From Acanthamoeba lenticulata (taxonomy: Eukaryota > Discosea > Longamoebia > Acanthamoebidae): DNA of 39,917 nucleotides. The position numbers and the translations under genes are program-made. Shown here one piece after another: positions 10,858 through 21,200 of this stretch; positions within the stretch are counted from its first letter, which is position 1; each line of letters starts with the position of its first letter. The stretch is taken from contig NAVB01000374.1 in NCBI GenBank assembly GCA_002179805.1, positions 1 to 39,917 of the forward strand. Direction: 5' to 3'. The notes beneath the pieces are model-generated. The model was not told the DNA's origin, ran no database searches, and saw nothing but the letters and a program-made list of their open reading frames with translations.

Positions 10858-11586
10858 ATGGCAAACAGATGGCGGGAGGAGGATCTAAGTGCCCAGCACA
10901 CCACTGAGTCCGATGCGGAGGAGTTGGTGATGGAGGAAGGTGACGACGATTATGACTTTGAAGATACTTCAGCCATTTCATACGCGCAAATCGTAAAGCG
11001 TTTTCCTGCGGTGCGGCAAAGCTACGTGGAGGGAAGTCAAGGCGAACTGGGCGCGGCCATTGCTGGTTGTCACAACTGGCGCCAGCGAGCGGACGCCTGC
11101 TTCAAGAACAAAGGCCCCGAAGAGGCGGAGTGCGTGAAGTTGCAGGTGCAGTTCCTCCTCTGCCTGGGCGAGCGAGTGCTCCCAGACCACTTTGGGCGTG
11201 TAATGAGCTGCATGCGCAGCCGCGGCGACATTGGCCAGTGCGAGGAGCCCCTGCTCGCACTGACGAACGAGTTGGAAAAGAAGGCGGCCACCGAGAACCA
11301 GCAACGTGACGCGATTTCTTCAGGCAAGAAAGAGGAGTTCCTCACGTATCAGGAACAGCAGCGCCTTCTCGAGTGCAGCCTCACTGCGGCTACGCAAAGC
11401 GAGATTGACTGCATGATCCCCAAGGTGTGCCCCGCCCAGCATCAGGCCCTCCGCCGGTGCCTGGGCTCCGGCGCTGGCTTGGCCGAGACGGAACGGTGCC
11501 TAGAGCCCACAAAGCAGGCCCTGCACTGTTGGGGTGCCTTCAACCACCGACGAGCACGACACGAAGCAGCTGCCCGTAATACTTGA
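10858..11586 (+). CDS. Multiple-CX9C (CHCH-like) protein, 12 cysteines, probably mitochondrial intermembrane space
   Basis: Intronless 242-residue protein. After an acidic N-terminus there are twelve cysteines, ten of which pair as five CX9C motifs: CHNWRQRADAC, CVKLQVQFLLC, CMRSRGDIGQC, CPAQHQALRRC and CLEPTKQALHC. The first two form a twin CX9C unit with a 10-residue loop. The last two form another with a 12-residue loop. The middle motif stands alone, followed by CX11C and CX5C spacings. Twin CX9C folds are oxidised by Mia40/Erv1 and trapped in the mitochondrial intermembrane space; small examples assemble respiratory complexes. That location is inferred from the motif. No presequence is seen, as usual for this class. 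The start ATG has a good context, and an AATAAA follows the stop. No specific orthologue is recognised. Confidence 0.85.
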   Translation: MANRWREEDLSAQHTTESDAEELVMEEGDDDYDFEDTSAISYAQIVKRFPAVRQSYVEGSQGELGAAIAGCHNWRQRADACFKNKGPEEAECVKLQVQFLLCLGERVLPDHFGRVMSCMRSRGDIGQCEEPLLALTNELEKKAATENQQRDAISSGKKEEFLTYQEQQRLLECSLTAATQSEIDCMIPKVCPAQHQALRRCLGSGAGLAETERCLEPTKQALHCWGAFNHRRARHEAAARNT

Positions 11587-11594
11587 ATATTTAA

Positions 11595-11600
11595 AATAAA
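11595..11600 (+). terminator. Candidate polyadenylation signal AATAAA
   Basis: Begins 9 bp past the stop codon of the CX9C gene, inside an AT-rich tract. Confidence 0.4.
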
Positions 11601-11637
11601 AATGAAAATGAAAATAGCAAAATAGCAAAATAGCAAA
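11600..11637 (+). repeat. Short tandem repeat, AAAATG / CAAAATAG units
   Basis: Two AAAATG units followed by three copies of an 8-bp CAAAATAG-type unit, in the 3' flank of the CX9C gene. It is non-coding and looks like simple-sequence slippage. Confidence 0.6.
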
Positions 11638-12106
11638 CTTCGTTGGTTTTCAGAAGGAGACAAACAGAGAAGGCACGGGCGAGATAGAGAGTCTTGCCGT
11701 GCCTGTCGCATGGTGTGTAACCCGTGCACCACGAGCCCTTCGTCCGGCTGGCCCAGGTGGGCATGACGTGGGGTGTCTCGAGCGGCCTGTCAGCGCTCCT
11801 CACGCAACTTGGCGTGCCTCTCGTGTGAATCTCCAGTCTGCTCCGCCACTAGATCTGTCTGCGCGCTCACAACAACACCACGCCAGGCTGAGTTCACAAC
11901 ACAGCTTCAGTCCGAGAGAGCAGGTCAGCAGATTACTCCCTGCTAACTTCCACATTAATTTACCAAGGTACCACAACAAACAGCTAAGCTGGCCCAGCCT
12001 GCCCACTGAGATCGCTGCGTTGCTCTGCATGATCAGCAAGCGAGTACACTCAATCTAACGATTTTCGTGTCCCAATCATAGAACAACAGCCACTTGAGAT
12101 CACAAG

Positions 12107-14617
12107 ATGGACCCGAGAGGCGCCAACGTAATCCAGCAGGATCTTTACGAGAATGCCTCGCAAGAGAAGCCCACGGTGCCTGACGCACAGACACAGTCCC
12201 GCGTGGGCCAATCGGTGCCTACGGCGCCGTTCAACATCCACAACCTCAACTTGCGCCTGATTGGCAACAGTGCCTTCAACGCGCTGGTCGACGAGCGAGG
12301 CAGCATTACGTGGAGCTGCATGCCCCGCTTCGACGCTGACCCCGTCTTCTGTTCGCTCCTGCGTAAAAACAAGGACATTGGCTTCTTCGACATTGAGCTC
12401 CAGCACTTTGAACGTAGTGAGCAGGAGTATGTCAAGAACACGGCCATCCTGAAGACCACGCTCTACGACAAGTTTGGTACGTCGCTTGGTCTTCTTCTTT
12501 TCAACACAAGTAGCTTGTGCGAGCCTACTCACCATCTTCTGCAGGCAACACTCTTGAGATGATCGACTTCTGTCCCCTGCACCAGTCGGCCGGTCGTTCC
12601 TACAGGTGTGTTCCCCTTGTTGTCACCCTCCGCGGAACACCGCGCGCTTGAACTGCAGTTGTTGTTGTTGTATTGACCTCAGCCTTTCGCGTCGCCCACC
12701 AACACAGGCCCACGATGCTGATGCGCATCCTCAACGCCACTGGCCGTCCTCGCATCCGCGTCCGGTTAAGGCCGACCTTCGGGTACGTTTCTCGACCCCT
12801 TTGTGCCCTCAGCGGAATCGAGGAGCTGACGACAGGGTTATGACAACAGCTACGGCTGGGGTGTGCCGGAGAAGACCCGCGGGTCCAACCACATCCGCTA
12901 CCTGGTGCCCACGGGCACGCTGCGTCTGACCTCCAACGCGCCCATCTCCTACCTCCTGCGCGAAGTCGCCTTCGAGGTCGACGGCCCGATCTTCCTCATC
13001 CTCATGCCCGACGAGAGCTTGTCGGTGGGCATCGAGGAGTTTGCCATCTCCACTCTGGAGAAGACCCAGTCCTTCTGGGAGGAGTTCGTGTCCTACCTCG
13101 CGGTACCGCCTCCCCTCCTGCAGCCGCCGCTACACAACACGACGTCACTTGACTCGGCCTGACCCCGCTTGGTGCTGGACGTGAAGATCCCGTTCGAGTG
13201 GCAGGCGCACGTGATTCGTGCTTGCATCACGCTCAAGCTGTTGAGCTACCAGGAGACCGGCGCCATCGTCGCGGCAGCCACCACCTCGATCCCGCGCGAG
13301 CCCAAGGCCCCGCTGCAGGACCTCCGGTATTGCCGCGTCGAGGACATGCCCCACATCATCCGCACCCTTAACAGGTACTCTCTTGAGCCCATCGTTATCA
13401 TCCCATCCCATCCCCGTGTTCTGATGGAATGCATGGAATGCGTTCAGGCTGGGCATGTCGACTTCGATGTCGCAGTACCTGCGGTTCATCTCCAACATCG
13501 TGGCCGAGTTCGTGGACAACGACGACACGCAGGCCGGTTTGCAGGGCATCTACGGCATCTCGCTGGAGACGCTCCTCCACCAGAAGGAAGTGCACCGCCT
13601 GTCGGGCTACCGCGGCGAGAGCCCTGTCCTCGTCGGCAACGACGTTCGTCCGCCCTCTCCCTTGCCTCGTCTTGCCGAGCCCAGCGCTGAACCACGGGTT
13701 GTTGGGCAATTAACAGGAATTCAAGGAATTGGCCACTGGGTCGTACGGCAGCATCATCCTGGCCATGGCCCAGTGCTTCTTCGACGAGAGGCTCAACATG
13801 CCTGGCGATGACTCGACGCTGTTCAACCGTCTCGAGAGGCTCGGCCAGCGCATCATGCAGGACTACAAGAAGCCTGCGACAGACGGCACGCTGCCCATTA
13901 AGCACGTCGTCATGTGCTGGGCGGGATGCGACCGGCTGGTCAAGATCGCCACCAAGCTGGGCTTTGGCGACAAGGAGGAGTTCTGGCAGCGGGCTGCCGA
14001 TGAGGTCAAGAACTTCATCACGAGCACTTATTGGAACGACCAGGCCAAGCACTTCTGCTCCGACTTTGCCCGCAAGGGTATGTTGACAACGTACCGACAT
14101 CATTTGTGCTGGCGATGAAGCCTCACCGTGTGGGGGATGCAGAAATCACGCCCCAAGTGCTCTTGTTGGCTGAAATCGGCTTCGTGGCCTTCGACGACCC
14201 GCAGTTCGTGCAGACCCTCGCGTGCGTCTCTATTTTCCTCTCCTTCCCCGTTTGTCTCTTCCCCGTGCCAACGTCTGCTTCTTGTTGTTGCTGCTGCTTC
14301 TGCGGAACAGGGCTGTGGAGAAGAACCTAGTGGCCGACGACCACCCGTTCTTGCTGCCGTCGCCGCAGCACCGCGGCCACTGCTACCTGCTCCACACGGT
14401 GTGGTACATCAACGCCCTCTACGGCGTCGGGCGCGTCGACGAGTCGCGCAAGCTGTTCGAGCAGGTGCTCTCCTGCTGCAACGGGTGCGGCACCGTGTCG
14501 GAGACCATCGACCCCCGGACCAAGGAGCTGTGGGGCAACTTCCCGCACGCCCTCACCACCACGGCCATCATCTACACCTCGCTTCGCTTGTCCGTGCCTT
14601 GGCGCGCCATGATTTGA
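12107..14617 (+). CDS. Glycoside hydrolase family 15-like protein (glucoamylase/trehalase type)
   Basis: Nine exons: 12107-12476, 12545-12605, 12708-12782, 12850-13102, 13187-13374, 13448-13643, 13717-14077, 14143-14221, 14311-14617. They join in phase to 629 aa, a usual length for bacterial-type GH15. The family releases glucose from alpha-glucans or trehalose with inversion. Seen: LIGNSAFNALVDERGSITWS followed by PRFDADPVF (N-terminal beta-sandwich), HVIRACITLKLLSYQETGAI, VAAATTSIP, GYRGESPVLVGND, and the C-terminal ETIDPRTKELWGNFPHAL. Odd points: where the family normally reads NWDYRYCWLRDA this protein has QDLRYCRVEDM, and the EE pair before the DPRT motif is ET, so catalysis and substrate should not be assumed. 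No signal peptide is seen. The donor at 13103 skips three acceptor-like sites and lands on IPFEW; this is the only intron that removes an in-frame stop-free stretch by inference. Confidence 0.85.
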
Positions 14618-14795
14618 GTTGAGTTGTTTGTCGTCTTGTAAGGCCACACCTCTTTCCACGCGTCCAAACATGAGCATGTGGCTCTCCCCTTCCTTGTTTT
14701 GGGGAGTCCCCTCTTTCCCTTTCTTCTTTTCTTGGACGCTTTTCTTTCGAACAATAGACAACACAACAGTACAACAAAAAGCAACACACAAGAAG

Positions 14796-15481
14796 ATGGC
14801 CGACGGTGCTCTGTTCAGCGCGGGCAAGGTCCTGCCGTTGTTGTTGGGCGCGAACGCGTGCTGGCACGCCGCTGCGGCTTACTACTTCTTGTGCCGCCCT
14901 ATTGGCATCATCAGGAAATACTTCAACTTCACCCCCACCCCCACTCACGCTCACCTTCTTCGCTACCTTGGTACTCTCTTCCTCCTTCCTCTTGGTGGTG
15001 CCTCACTGCCTTTTGAGGGCTGGCACTTCACTTCTTCAAGGGGGAAATGCTACTATCCCTGGTGGCTAACAACCGCCGCTTGTCGGCTTGGGATGGTGCT
15101 TGCTTCGGGGGGCAGGCGGCATCAACACGGCGGTGAGCTTGGTGGCCGTGCTGGCGCTGGCGCGCTACTGGCGGAACGGCGAGCTGCAGTCATCCGACTT
15201 CTGGGTGCTCTCGTTGGCCAACTTCTCCCAGTTCGCGCTCGACCTCAAGATGCACTGGGAGGGCGTCGCCAAGCGGGCGCTGGGCCCTCAAATCACCGTC
15301 CCCGATGGCCTCTTCTTTGTGGTCGACGCGGCCGTTGCGCTTTACCTCGTCTCTCTTCGCAAGTGAGGCCACTTTATTCGAGCTGGCTCGGTGTAAGAAA
15401 CATTACAGCATGGTGCTGGTGGACATCCTCCCCACCTTCTTGGGGTACATGTTGTTGGCCTCAGATCAGTGCGCGCGGTGA
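14796..15481 (+). CDS. Small multispanning membrane protein, family not recognised
   Basis: Exons 14796-14970, 15116-15362 and 15409-15481 give 164 aa. Hydrophobic stretches are about residues 12-32, 58-78 (INTAVSLVAVLALARYW), 84-97, 124-137 (GLFFVVDAAVALYLVS) and the last exon (MVLVDILPTFLGYMLLAS), suggesting four or five helices with a short charged middle. A simpler reading ends exon 2 at the TGA at 15364-15366 and gives 141 aa. I prefer the spliced form because a GTGAGG donor overlaps that stop, the phase closes across a 46-bp intron, and the added 23 residues are hydrophobic with the same GC-rich codon use. The start ATG is preceded by A-rich leader sequence. Function unknown. Confidence 0.7.
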
Positions 15482-15602
15482 TTGGCGCAAGCTTTAAAGC
15501 TTTTCATCTCCGTTTTCTACTGCATTCGGCGACGTCCGGAGCATAGAAAAGGAAGAAGGGGTTGTTCAAGGACGTTATTGTACCTTACCAAGGAGAACAG
15601 CC

Positions 15603-17595
15603 ATGCGTCGAGTGGTGCTGTTGGTTGCGCTTGCTTTGCTCGGCTGGACTTGCTTCAACGCTCCTCCTGCAGCCAATGCGCTCTTGACCAAGCCGCAACC
15701 TGCGAGCGGCGTCACAGGAGAAGAGATGCAACGGGAGTTGTTCGAGAGGAGCGCGCTGTCCGTGTTTGCCTCGCATCTTCGCTCTCCGCGCCTTCCCCAA
15801 GCGGACCTTGACGCCCTCATCGACGAGCTTGCCCCGGTTGAGCAACCTTCCCTCGTTGAGTTTCCGTCCGCTTGCGGTGACTTTTTTTTTCTCACCGTGG
15901 CTTGGGGGGTTGGGGTTGAGCAGAAGAAGCGCGGAGGCGATGGCGTGCCCTCGAGCGTGACGCCCGTGGTCATCGTGGCGTCTCTCATTGGAAGCAAGCT
16001 CCAGGCTCAACTGGACAACTACCGCTCCCAGTACGCCTCTCGCACCCCGCCCCGCCTGACCTAGTAGTCCCTTGCTCACAACCCGCCGCAAACAGGCACT
16101 GGTACTGCTGGACCGAGTGGCGCGAGTGGTTCACCATTTGGGCCAACTGGGACGACTTCATTCCGCCGTTCATCAACTGCTGGTTTGAACAGATGGCGCT
16201 CCACCTGGACTCGAGCTCTGGTCGCTCCTTCAACACCCCTGGTACGTCTTTTGTCTTATTCAATGTTTATTTCTTTTTCATTTTTTTCGATAAATTTATG
16301 GAATTTGTTTGTTGGGCGCCAGGCGTCGACACGCGACTGGTGGACTACGGCGGCGTGGAGGGCCTGACCTACCTCGACGACGCCAAGACCGTCGGCATCT
16401 GGAACACGACGGTCAACCTGCTGGAGGCGCTCGGATGGCAGGTGGGCAAGAACCTGCGCGGGGCGCCCTACGACTGGCGCTTCGGCCCGGCCACGTTCGC
16501 CGCCGAGGACTGGCCGCGACTGCGCGCGCTCATCGAGGAGACCTACGCCCTCAACAACAACTCCAAAGGTGATGCCATCTTGCTGCTTGTCCTCGAGCAA
16601 GCACTTTTGCATATTGACACACACACACACACACACATATGCACACAAACATAAACAAACGCAGTGGCGGCGGTGTCGCTGTCGATGGGCGGGCCCTACT
16701 TCCTGGGCTTCCTCAACCAGCAGACGCAGGCGTGGAAGGACAAGTACCTCCACTCCTACGTTTCCTTTGACGGCGCCTTTGGTGGCAGCCCCTCGGCCAC
16801 CTCGGCTCTCATCTCCACCACCGGTAAAAGAAAAACACAAAAACGTCGATAAATCGTGATTGGTCACTCATGCTGGTGCGCGCGTGCAGGCTGGTGGGCG
16901 TCCAAGTTCACGGACCCCGAGGCCATGCGGGCTCTGGTGCAGAGCTGGCCGTCGACCGTGTGGATGCTGCCCTTTGCGCAGGTGCCGTCTCCCCTCCTCC
17001 TCAGGACCTCCGATGGAGCTGGTCCTCGGGTGTTGCAGTTGTTGTTGTCGTTGTGATCACCGACGCGTGTGGTGCGGGAGCAGATCTACGGGTCCAATCA
17101 GGTGTGGGTGTCGGTCACCAACCCGCCCAGGAACTACACCACCGCTGACTTTGCCTCGATGCTGGCGCAAGCCAACGGCCACAACGCGTCGCTGGTCTAC
17201 GACTTCCTCCAGTCCCAGAGTGCGTTTGCTCTGTCAAGTCCATCCGTTGACCGCTTGAGTGCACCTGCTGAGCCGTCTTGCTGCGTGCGCGCACAGAGTG
17301 GTTCAACTTTGACGCGCCGGGCGTGGAGACCCACTGCTTCTTCGGCACGGGCGTGCCCACGCCCATGCACATGACCTTTGCCACGCTGGGCTTTGACACG
17401 CAGGCTGTGGTGGAGAACGGCAACGGCGACGGCGTGGTGCCAGAGGCTGGTCTGCGCGTGCTGGAGCAGTGGCGGGGCAAGCAGGCGCAGGGCATCTTCA
17501 GTTATCCCATCCAGGGCCTTTACCACGGCGGAAGCGTCCAAAACAAACAAGTGCTGCGCATGTTCCTCGAAGTGCTCTCCCGCCGCATTGAGTAA
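15603..17595 (+). CDS. Secreted/lysosomal LCAT-like phospholipase or acyltransferase
   Basis: Alpha/beta-hydrolase of the lecithin:cholesterol acyltransferase / lysosomal phospholipase A2 group XV family, acting on glycerophospholipids. Exons 15603-16030, 16096-16241, 16323-16568, 16665-16823, 16890-16981, 17084-17219 and 17297-17595 give 501 aa. An N-terminal signal peptide (MRRVVLLVALALLGW...) precedes TPVVIVASLIGSKLQAQL, the family's first strand and oxyanion turn, then YCWTEWREWF and GAPYDWRFGP. The nucleophile elbow reads VSLSMGG, with Leu where most members have His (GHSMGG). The acid is in GNGDGVVP and the histidine in LYHGGSV. Exon 1 is annotated unspliced. A T9 tract and GAGCAG near 15890-15923 look intronic, but no phase-matched donor except GTTGAG at about 15855 was found, so a small in-frame intron there is possible. 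Confidence 0.88.
16617..16637 (+). repeat. (AC)n microsatellite
   Basis: Ten AC units within the intron 16569-16664 of the LCAT-like gene. Confidence 0.85.
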
Positions 17596-17680
17596 CACCG
17601 GTGTGCTCTGGCTTTGCCCACTTGATTGCAATTTTTTAATATATTTTTTTCTACGGAAATCTTTCCGCCGGAAGTATCCA

Positions 17681-17751
17681 GCTGGGATAGTCTAATGGTA
17701 GGACATTGGTTTGTGGTACCAACAGTCCGGGTTCGATTCCCGGTCCTGGCA
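17681..17751 (+). tRNA. tRNA-His (anticodon GTG)
   Basis: A full cloverleaf can be drawn. The 7-bp acceptor stem is GCTGGGA with TCCTGGC (two G-U pairs), followed by discriminator A. The D stem is GTCT/GGAC. The anticodon stem TTGGT/ACCAA encloses loop TTGTGGT with anticodon GTG. The T arm is CCGGG-TTCGATT-CCCGG. No intron is present. The internal B box GGTTCGATTCC is intact. A TTTTT run at 17759-17763 fits a polymerase III terminator. The extra 5' G of tRNA-His would be added after transcription, as in other eukaryotes. Confidence 0.95.
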
Positions 17752-17758
17752 AGATTTC

Positions 17759-17763
17759 TTTTT
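17759..17763 (+). terminator. RNA polymerase III terminator (T5)
   Basis: Five thymidines 8 bp past the tRNA-His discriminator base. Confidence 0.7.
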
Positions 17764-17867
17764 GAAGTCGTAAACCCGTACCAACGTCCCAAAGGTCTTG
17801 CGCTGTGCCTTAGGCTTGAGTGGCACTCGTACTGAAACAGTCAGATGGCAAGAAGTTGGTGGGCCAG

Positions 17868-18202
17868 ATGAGTACAACTCACGACATCGAAGGGATCGAT
17901 ATCGAGCCTAAGGAGGGCAAGGTTCCTGCCCCCTCCCATGGATTCTTTCCTTGTCACTGACCTGTGTGTGGCAGGTGGTTGTGACGTTCAGAGAGAAGAA
18001 GTTAACACGTAAATCAACCAAACCACAGACGCCAGAAAAGAAGCAGCAGAACAAACATAAGACCTCAGTCGTGGTCTACGTGGGGGGAGGCAGATGCTAC
18101 CACATTTCGGACGAATGCCCACGTGGCCCCAGCGAAACCAAGATGATGAAGCTGGAGGAGGCGAAAAAGAAGTTCTCCCCTTGTCATTTCTGCTTCAACT
18201 AA
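17868..18202 (+). CDS. Small protein with C-terminal Cys/His metal-binding-like motif
   Basis: Exons 17868-17921 and 17975-18202, phase 0 join, 93 aa. The N-terminus is short and acidic (MSTTHDIEGIDIEPKEGK). It is followed by a Lys-rich linker and a compact C-terminal module, VYVGGGRCYHISDECPRG, then MMKLEEAKKKFSPCHFCFN. The order YH-x4-C ... L-x-EAK-x5-PC-x2-C resembles a small domain often found at the C-terminus of bacterial and phage proteins (typically KYH...C..L...LEEAK..GY.PC..C), probably binding one zinc. Function is unknown. The start is the ATG whose reading splices in phase into the module; without the intron the frame only opens at a TTG. The stop lies 52 bp from the convergent Sel1 gene's stop. 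Confidence 0.72.
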
Positions 18203-18255
18203 TGAATTAAAAAAAGGCAAAAAAAGGCGTTTCGATCAAAGGGCACTAAGCTTTA

Positions 18256-21200
18256 TCAAAATATCAAAGTACACGCCTGTGCTAGCGCACCCCAGGCAGA
18301 CGTGCAGCCGTTATTGCCCGCCTTGAGCCACCATTCACGAGCTTGCCGCATGTCCTTGGTCGTTCCCTTGCCCTCGGCGAGCATGCGGCCCACGTGATAC
18401 TGCGCCTCCGCGTTGCCCCTCCGTGCAGCCTTAAGCCACCAGGAGAAGGCCTCTTCCATTTCGCTGTTGTCTGCCACGCCGTCTCCGCCTTCGCTCTTTG
18501 CTTGCGTCGTCGCTTTTTTCGTTCTTTCGTCGTCTCTTCGCTGCTGGCCCTGCAGTTTCTCCAACGTCTCGGCGAGGCACGCCTGCGCTTGGACATCTCC
18601 GCTCTCGGCCGCTCGCTTGAACCACATCACCGCCGCGTTGACATCGCGCGGCACGCCCTCGCCGCTGTCGTACATCACCCCGAGATTGAAGCAGGCCTGC
18701 GCGAGGCCCTGCACAGCCGCCCGCTCGTACCACGCCCGGGCCTGCTCGAGGTCCCGGGCGGGCACGCCCTCGCCTGTCTGCAGCGCCAGCCCGCAGTAGA
18801 ACTGAGCCGCCGGGTCGCCCTGCTCGGCCGCCTGCGCGTACAGGCGGAAGGCCTCCGTGGCGTTCGGAATCGGCACGCCTCGGCCCTGGGCGTGGGCCAG
18901 GCCCAGCCGCACGCAGGCCTTGGCGTGGCTGGCCTCGGCCGCCTTCCGCCACCACTGCGCGGCCGCTGCCTCGTCCTTCTCCTGCAATACGTGGTCAGAA
19001 ATCGTGCACAAATCGTGTGGGTCCAGGGTTTGTCGAACCAGGTCTTCGCCGCGCGCGTAGATGCAGCCCAGCAGGTACTGCGCGGCGGCGTGGCCCAGCT
19101 CGCCGGCCTCGAGCAGCCATCGCAGGGCCTTGATCGGGTTGCGCCGCACGCCGCGGCCGTGCTTGTACATCCGTCCCACATTGTACATGCCCTTGGCGTC
19201 GCCCTTCTTGGCGGCGTTGAGGTACCAGCCAAAGGCCTCGAGGTCGTTCTTCTGCCGGGCTCGGCCCTCTTCGTACATCCGGCCCACCTTGATCTGCGCC
19301 TTCACGTGGCCCTTCATCGCCGCCTCGATGTACCAACGCAGCGCTGCCGGTGACGTGATGACGTCAGCATCATCATCATCATCATCATAAGCCTCTATGC
19401 ATTCGCGCGAGGGCCGAGGACGGTGACGTACCGGCAAGGGGACTGGCCTCAGTGCCGATCCCACGTTCGTACATCTGGCCAAGCCGAAACTGGCCCAGCG
19501 ACGAGCCCTTCTCGGCCGCCTTCTCGTACCTGTGAAAATAAAAATGGTAATTAAAATTTGCAGAAAAAATCTCAAAAAAAGGAGACGAACCACTTCATGG
19601 CCATGCTGATGTCGGCGGTGACGCCGCACTTGCCCTCCTCGTGGATGAGGCCCAGCCGGTAGTGGGCCTTGGCGTGGCCCCCGTTGGCCGCCTTCTGGTA
19701 GTACTCGAGGGCCTGCGCTCGCCCATGACGATGATCACACGCAGGAACCTGACGTCAGTTTGCTGCAGTGTCGGCGCAGCCAGCAGAGGGCGCGCGCGCA
19801 CCGTCTCGTGCTCAGTCCGCTCCTCGTAGATCTGGCCGAGCTTGAAGCAAGCCTTCATGCCCTCCATGTCCTTGCTCTCCGCGGCCTTGGTGAGCCACTT
19901 GAGGGCCTCGTCCATGTCCTGGCTGACGCCGCGGCCGCGCCACAGGAGGGACCCGATGGCGACCTGCGCCCGCAGGAAGCCGCCCTCGGCCGCCTGGAAG
20001 TACCAGTAGGCCGCCTTGGTCTCGTCCTTTTTCACGCCCTGCCCTGCGCTCGCACAAACGCGGGGCTCGAGTCAGCCAAGGCCAAAGACCGGGACGAAGA
20101 CGTGGGACGTGGGACGTGCCCTTGGCAAAAAAGTAGCCGGTCCAATACTGGGCCTTGGGGTGGCCGCCCTTGGCCGCCTGCTGGAACCACCGGTAGGCCT
20201 TCTCGTAGTCCTTGTCCACGCCTGCGCCAACGTCGACGTCGACGCGTCAGTTTTGGAACTCTCGGAATCCGAAAAGGAGGAGACAGAGAAGGCGGCGGTA
20301 CCGGTGCCGTCCTTGTAGGAGAGGCCCAGGTTGCTGGCGCTGATCGAATGGCCCTGGAGGGCGGCCTTGGTGTACCACTCGACGGCTCGCGAGGGATCCT
20401 TGGGCACGCCGTAGCCGTAGAAGTGCATCCACCCGAGGTCGCACTGGGCCGACGCGTTGTTCTGGTTGGCCGCCTTCACGTACCACTCGATCGCCTTCTT
20501 GTCGTCCCTCTTTTATTGTAATAATATTATTAGAGAAAATAGTTGAAAAACAAAACGAAAATACAATAAAATAGAAACAACGTACCGGAACACCAGAGCC
20601 GGTGCGGTATGCAAGGCCGACCTTGTTTTGTGCCTAAATAAATGAATAATAAACGAATTCATAATTAATAATTATAATGTAAAAAAACGTGAGCAGATTC
20701 CTTGGCGCCAACAGACGCAGAGGAAGGGTCGTGCCTCGGCGAGACCAGCCTGCGCGGCTTGCAGATACCAGCTGAACCCCTCCTTTTCGTTCTTCTCCAC
20801 GCCGCTGCCGGCAGAGAGCATGGCGCCCACCTTGAACTGCGACTCCAAGTGGCCATTCTCGGCCGCTTTCAGGTACCTGCCATGAAGAGTTGAGTGAGTT
20901 GAGCGTTGGAGTTGTTGGGCCACAAGAGCGTCACCACCGCCAGAGTAGTGCGCACCAGGCGTAGGCCTTCTGCAGATTCTTTTCGACGCCGCGGCCGGCC
21001 TCGAACATGCCGGCCAGCGCGTACTGCGACCCGGCATTCTTTTGCTCGGCGGCCTTGGCATACCTGTCGGGCCCAACGTGTGAGCATATGAGCAGCGGGC
21101 CCCAGGCAGAAGCTGAAGCGACGGGGCGGACGTACCACTCGGCGGCCTTGGCGTGGTCCTTTTCGACGACCCAGCCGTGGTCGTAGAAGTACCCGACCCA

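Larger units (their letters stand above)
11587..12106. other. Intergenic with short AT-rich tandem repeat
   Basis: 520 bp between the CX9C gene and the GH15 gene. An AATAAA lies at 11595-11600. Immediately after it, 11600-11637 is a run of near-perfect units (AAAATG twice, then CAAAATAG three times). The remainder has GTG-initiated open frames only and no recognisable protein, and probably contains the GH15 promoter and 5' UTR. Confidence 0.5.

Noticed and set aside
11699..12058. 119-codon frame upstream of the GH15 gene
   Set aside because: Starts with GTG, has no domain and shows unlike codon use; treated as 5' flank.
13120..13162. Acceptor CTGCAG within the GH15 intron 13103-13186
   Set aside because: Using it leads to a TGA at 13160; the later GTGAAG acceptor gives the family-consistent IPFEWQAHVIRACITLKL.
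18343..19353. 336-codon open frame antisense to the Sel1 gene (also 21777-22613 and 19760-20521)
   Set aside because: Antisense shadows of repetitive GC-rich codons. They run across the sense gene's introns and have no protein family character.
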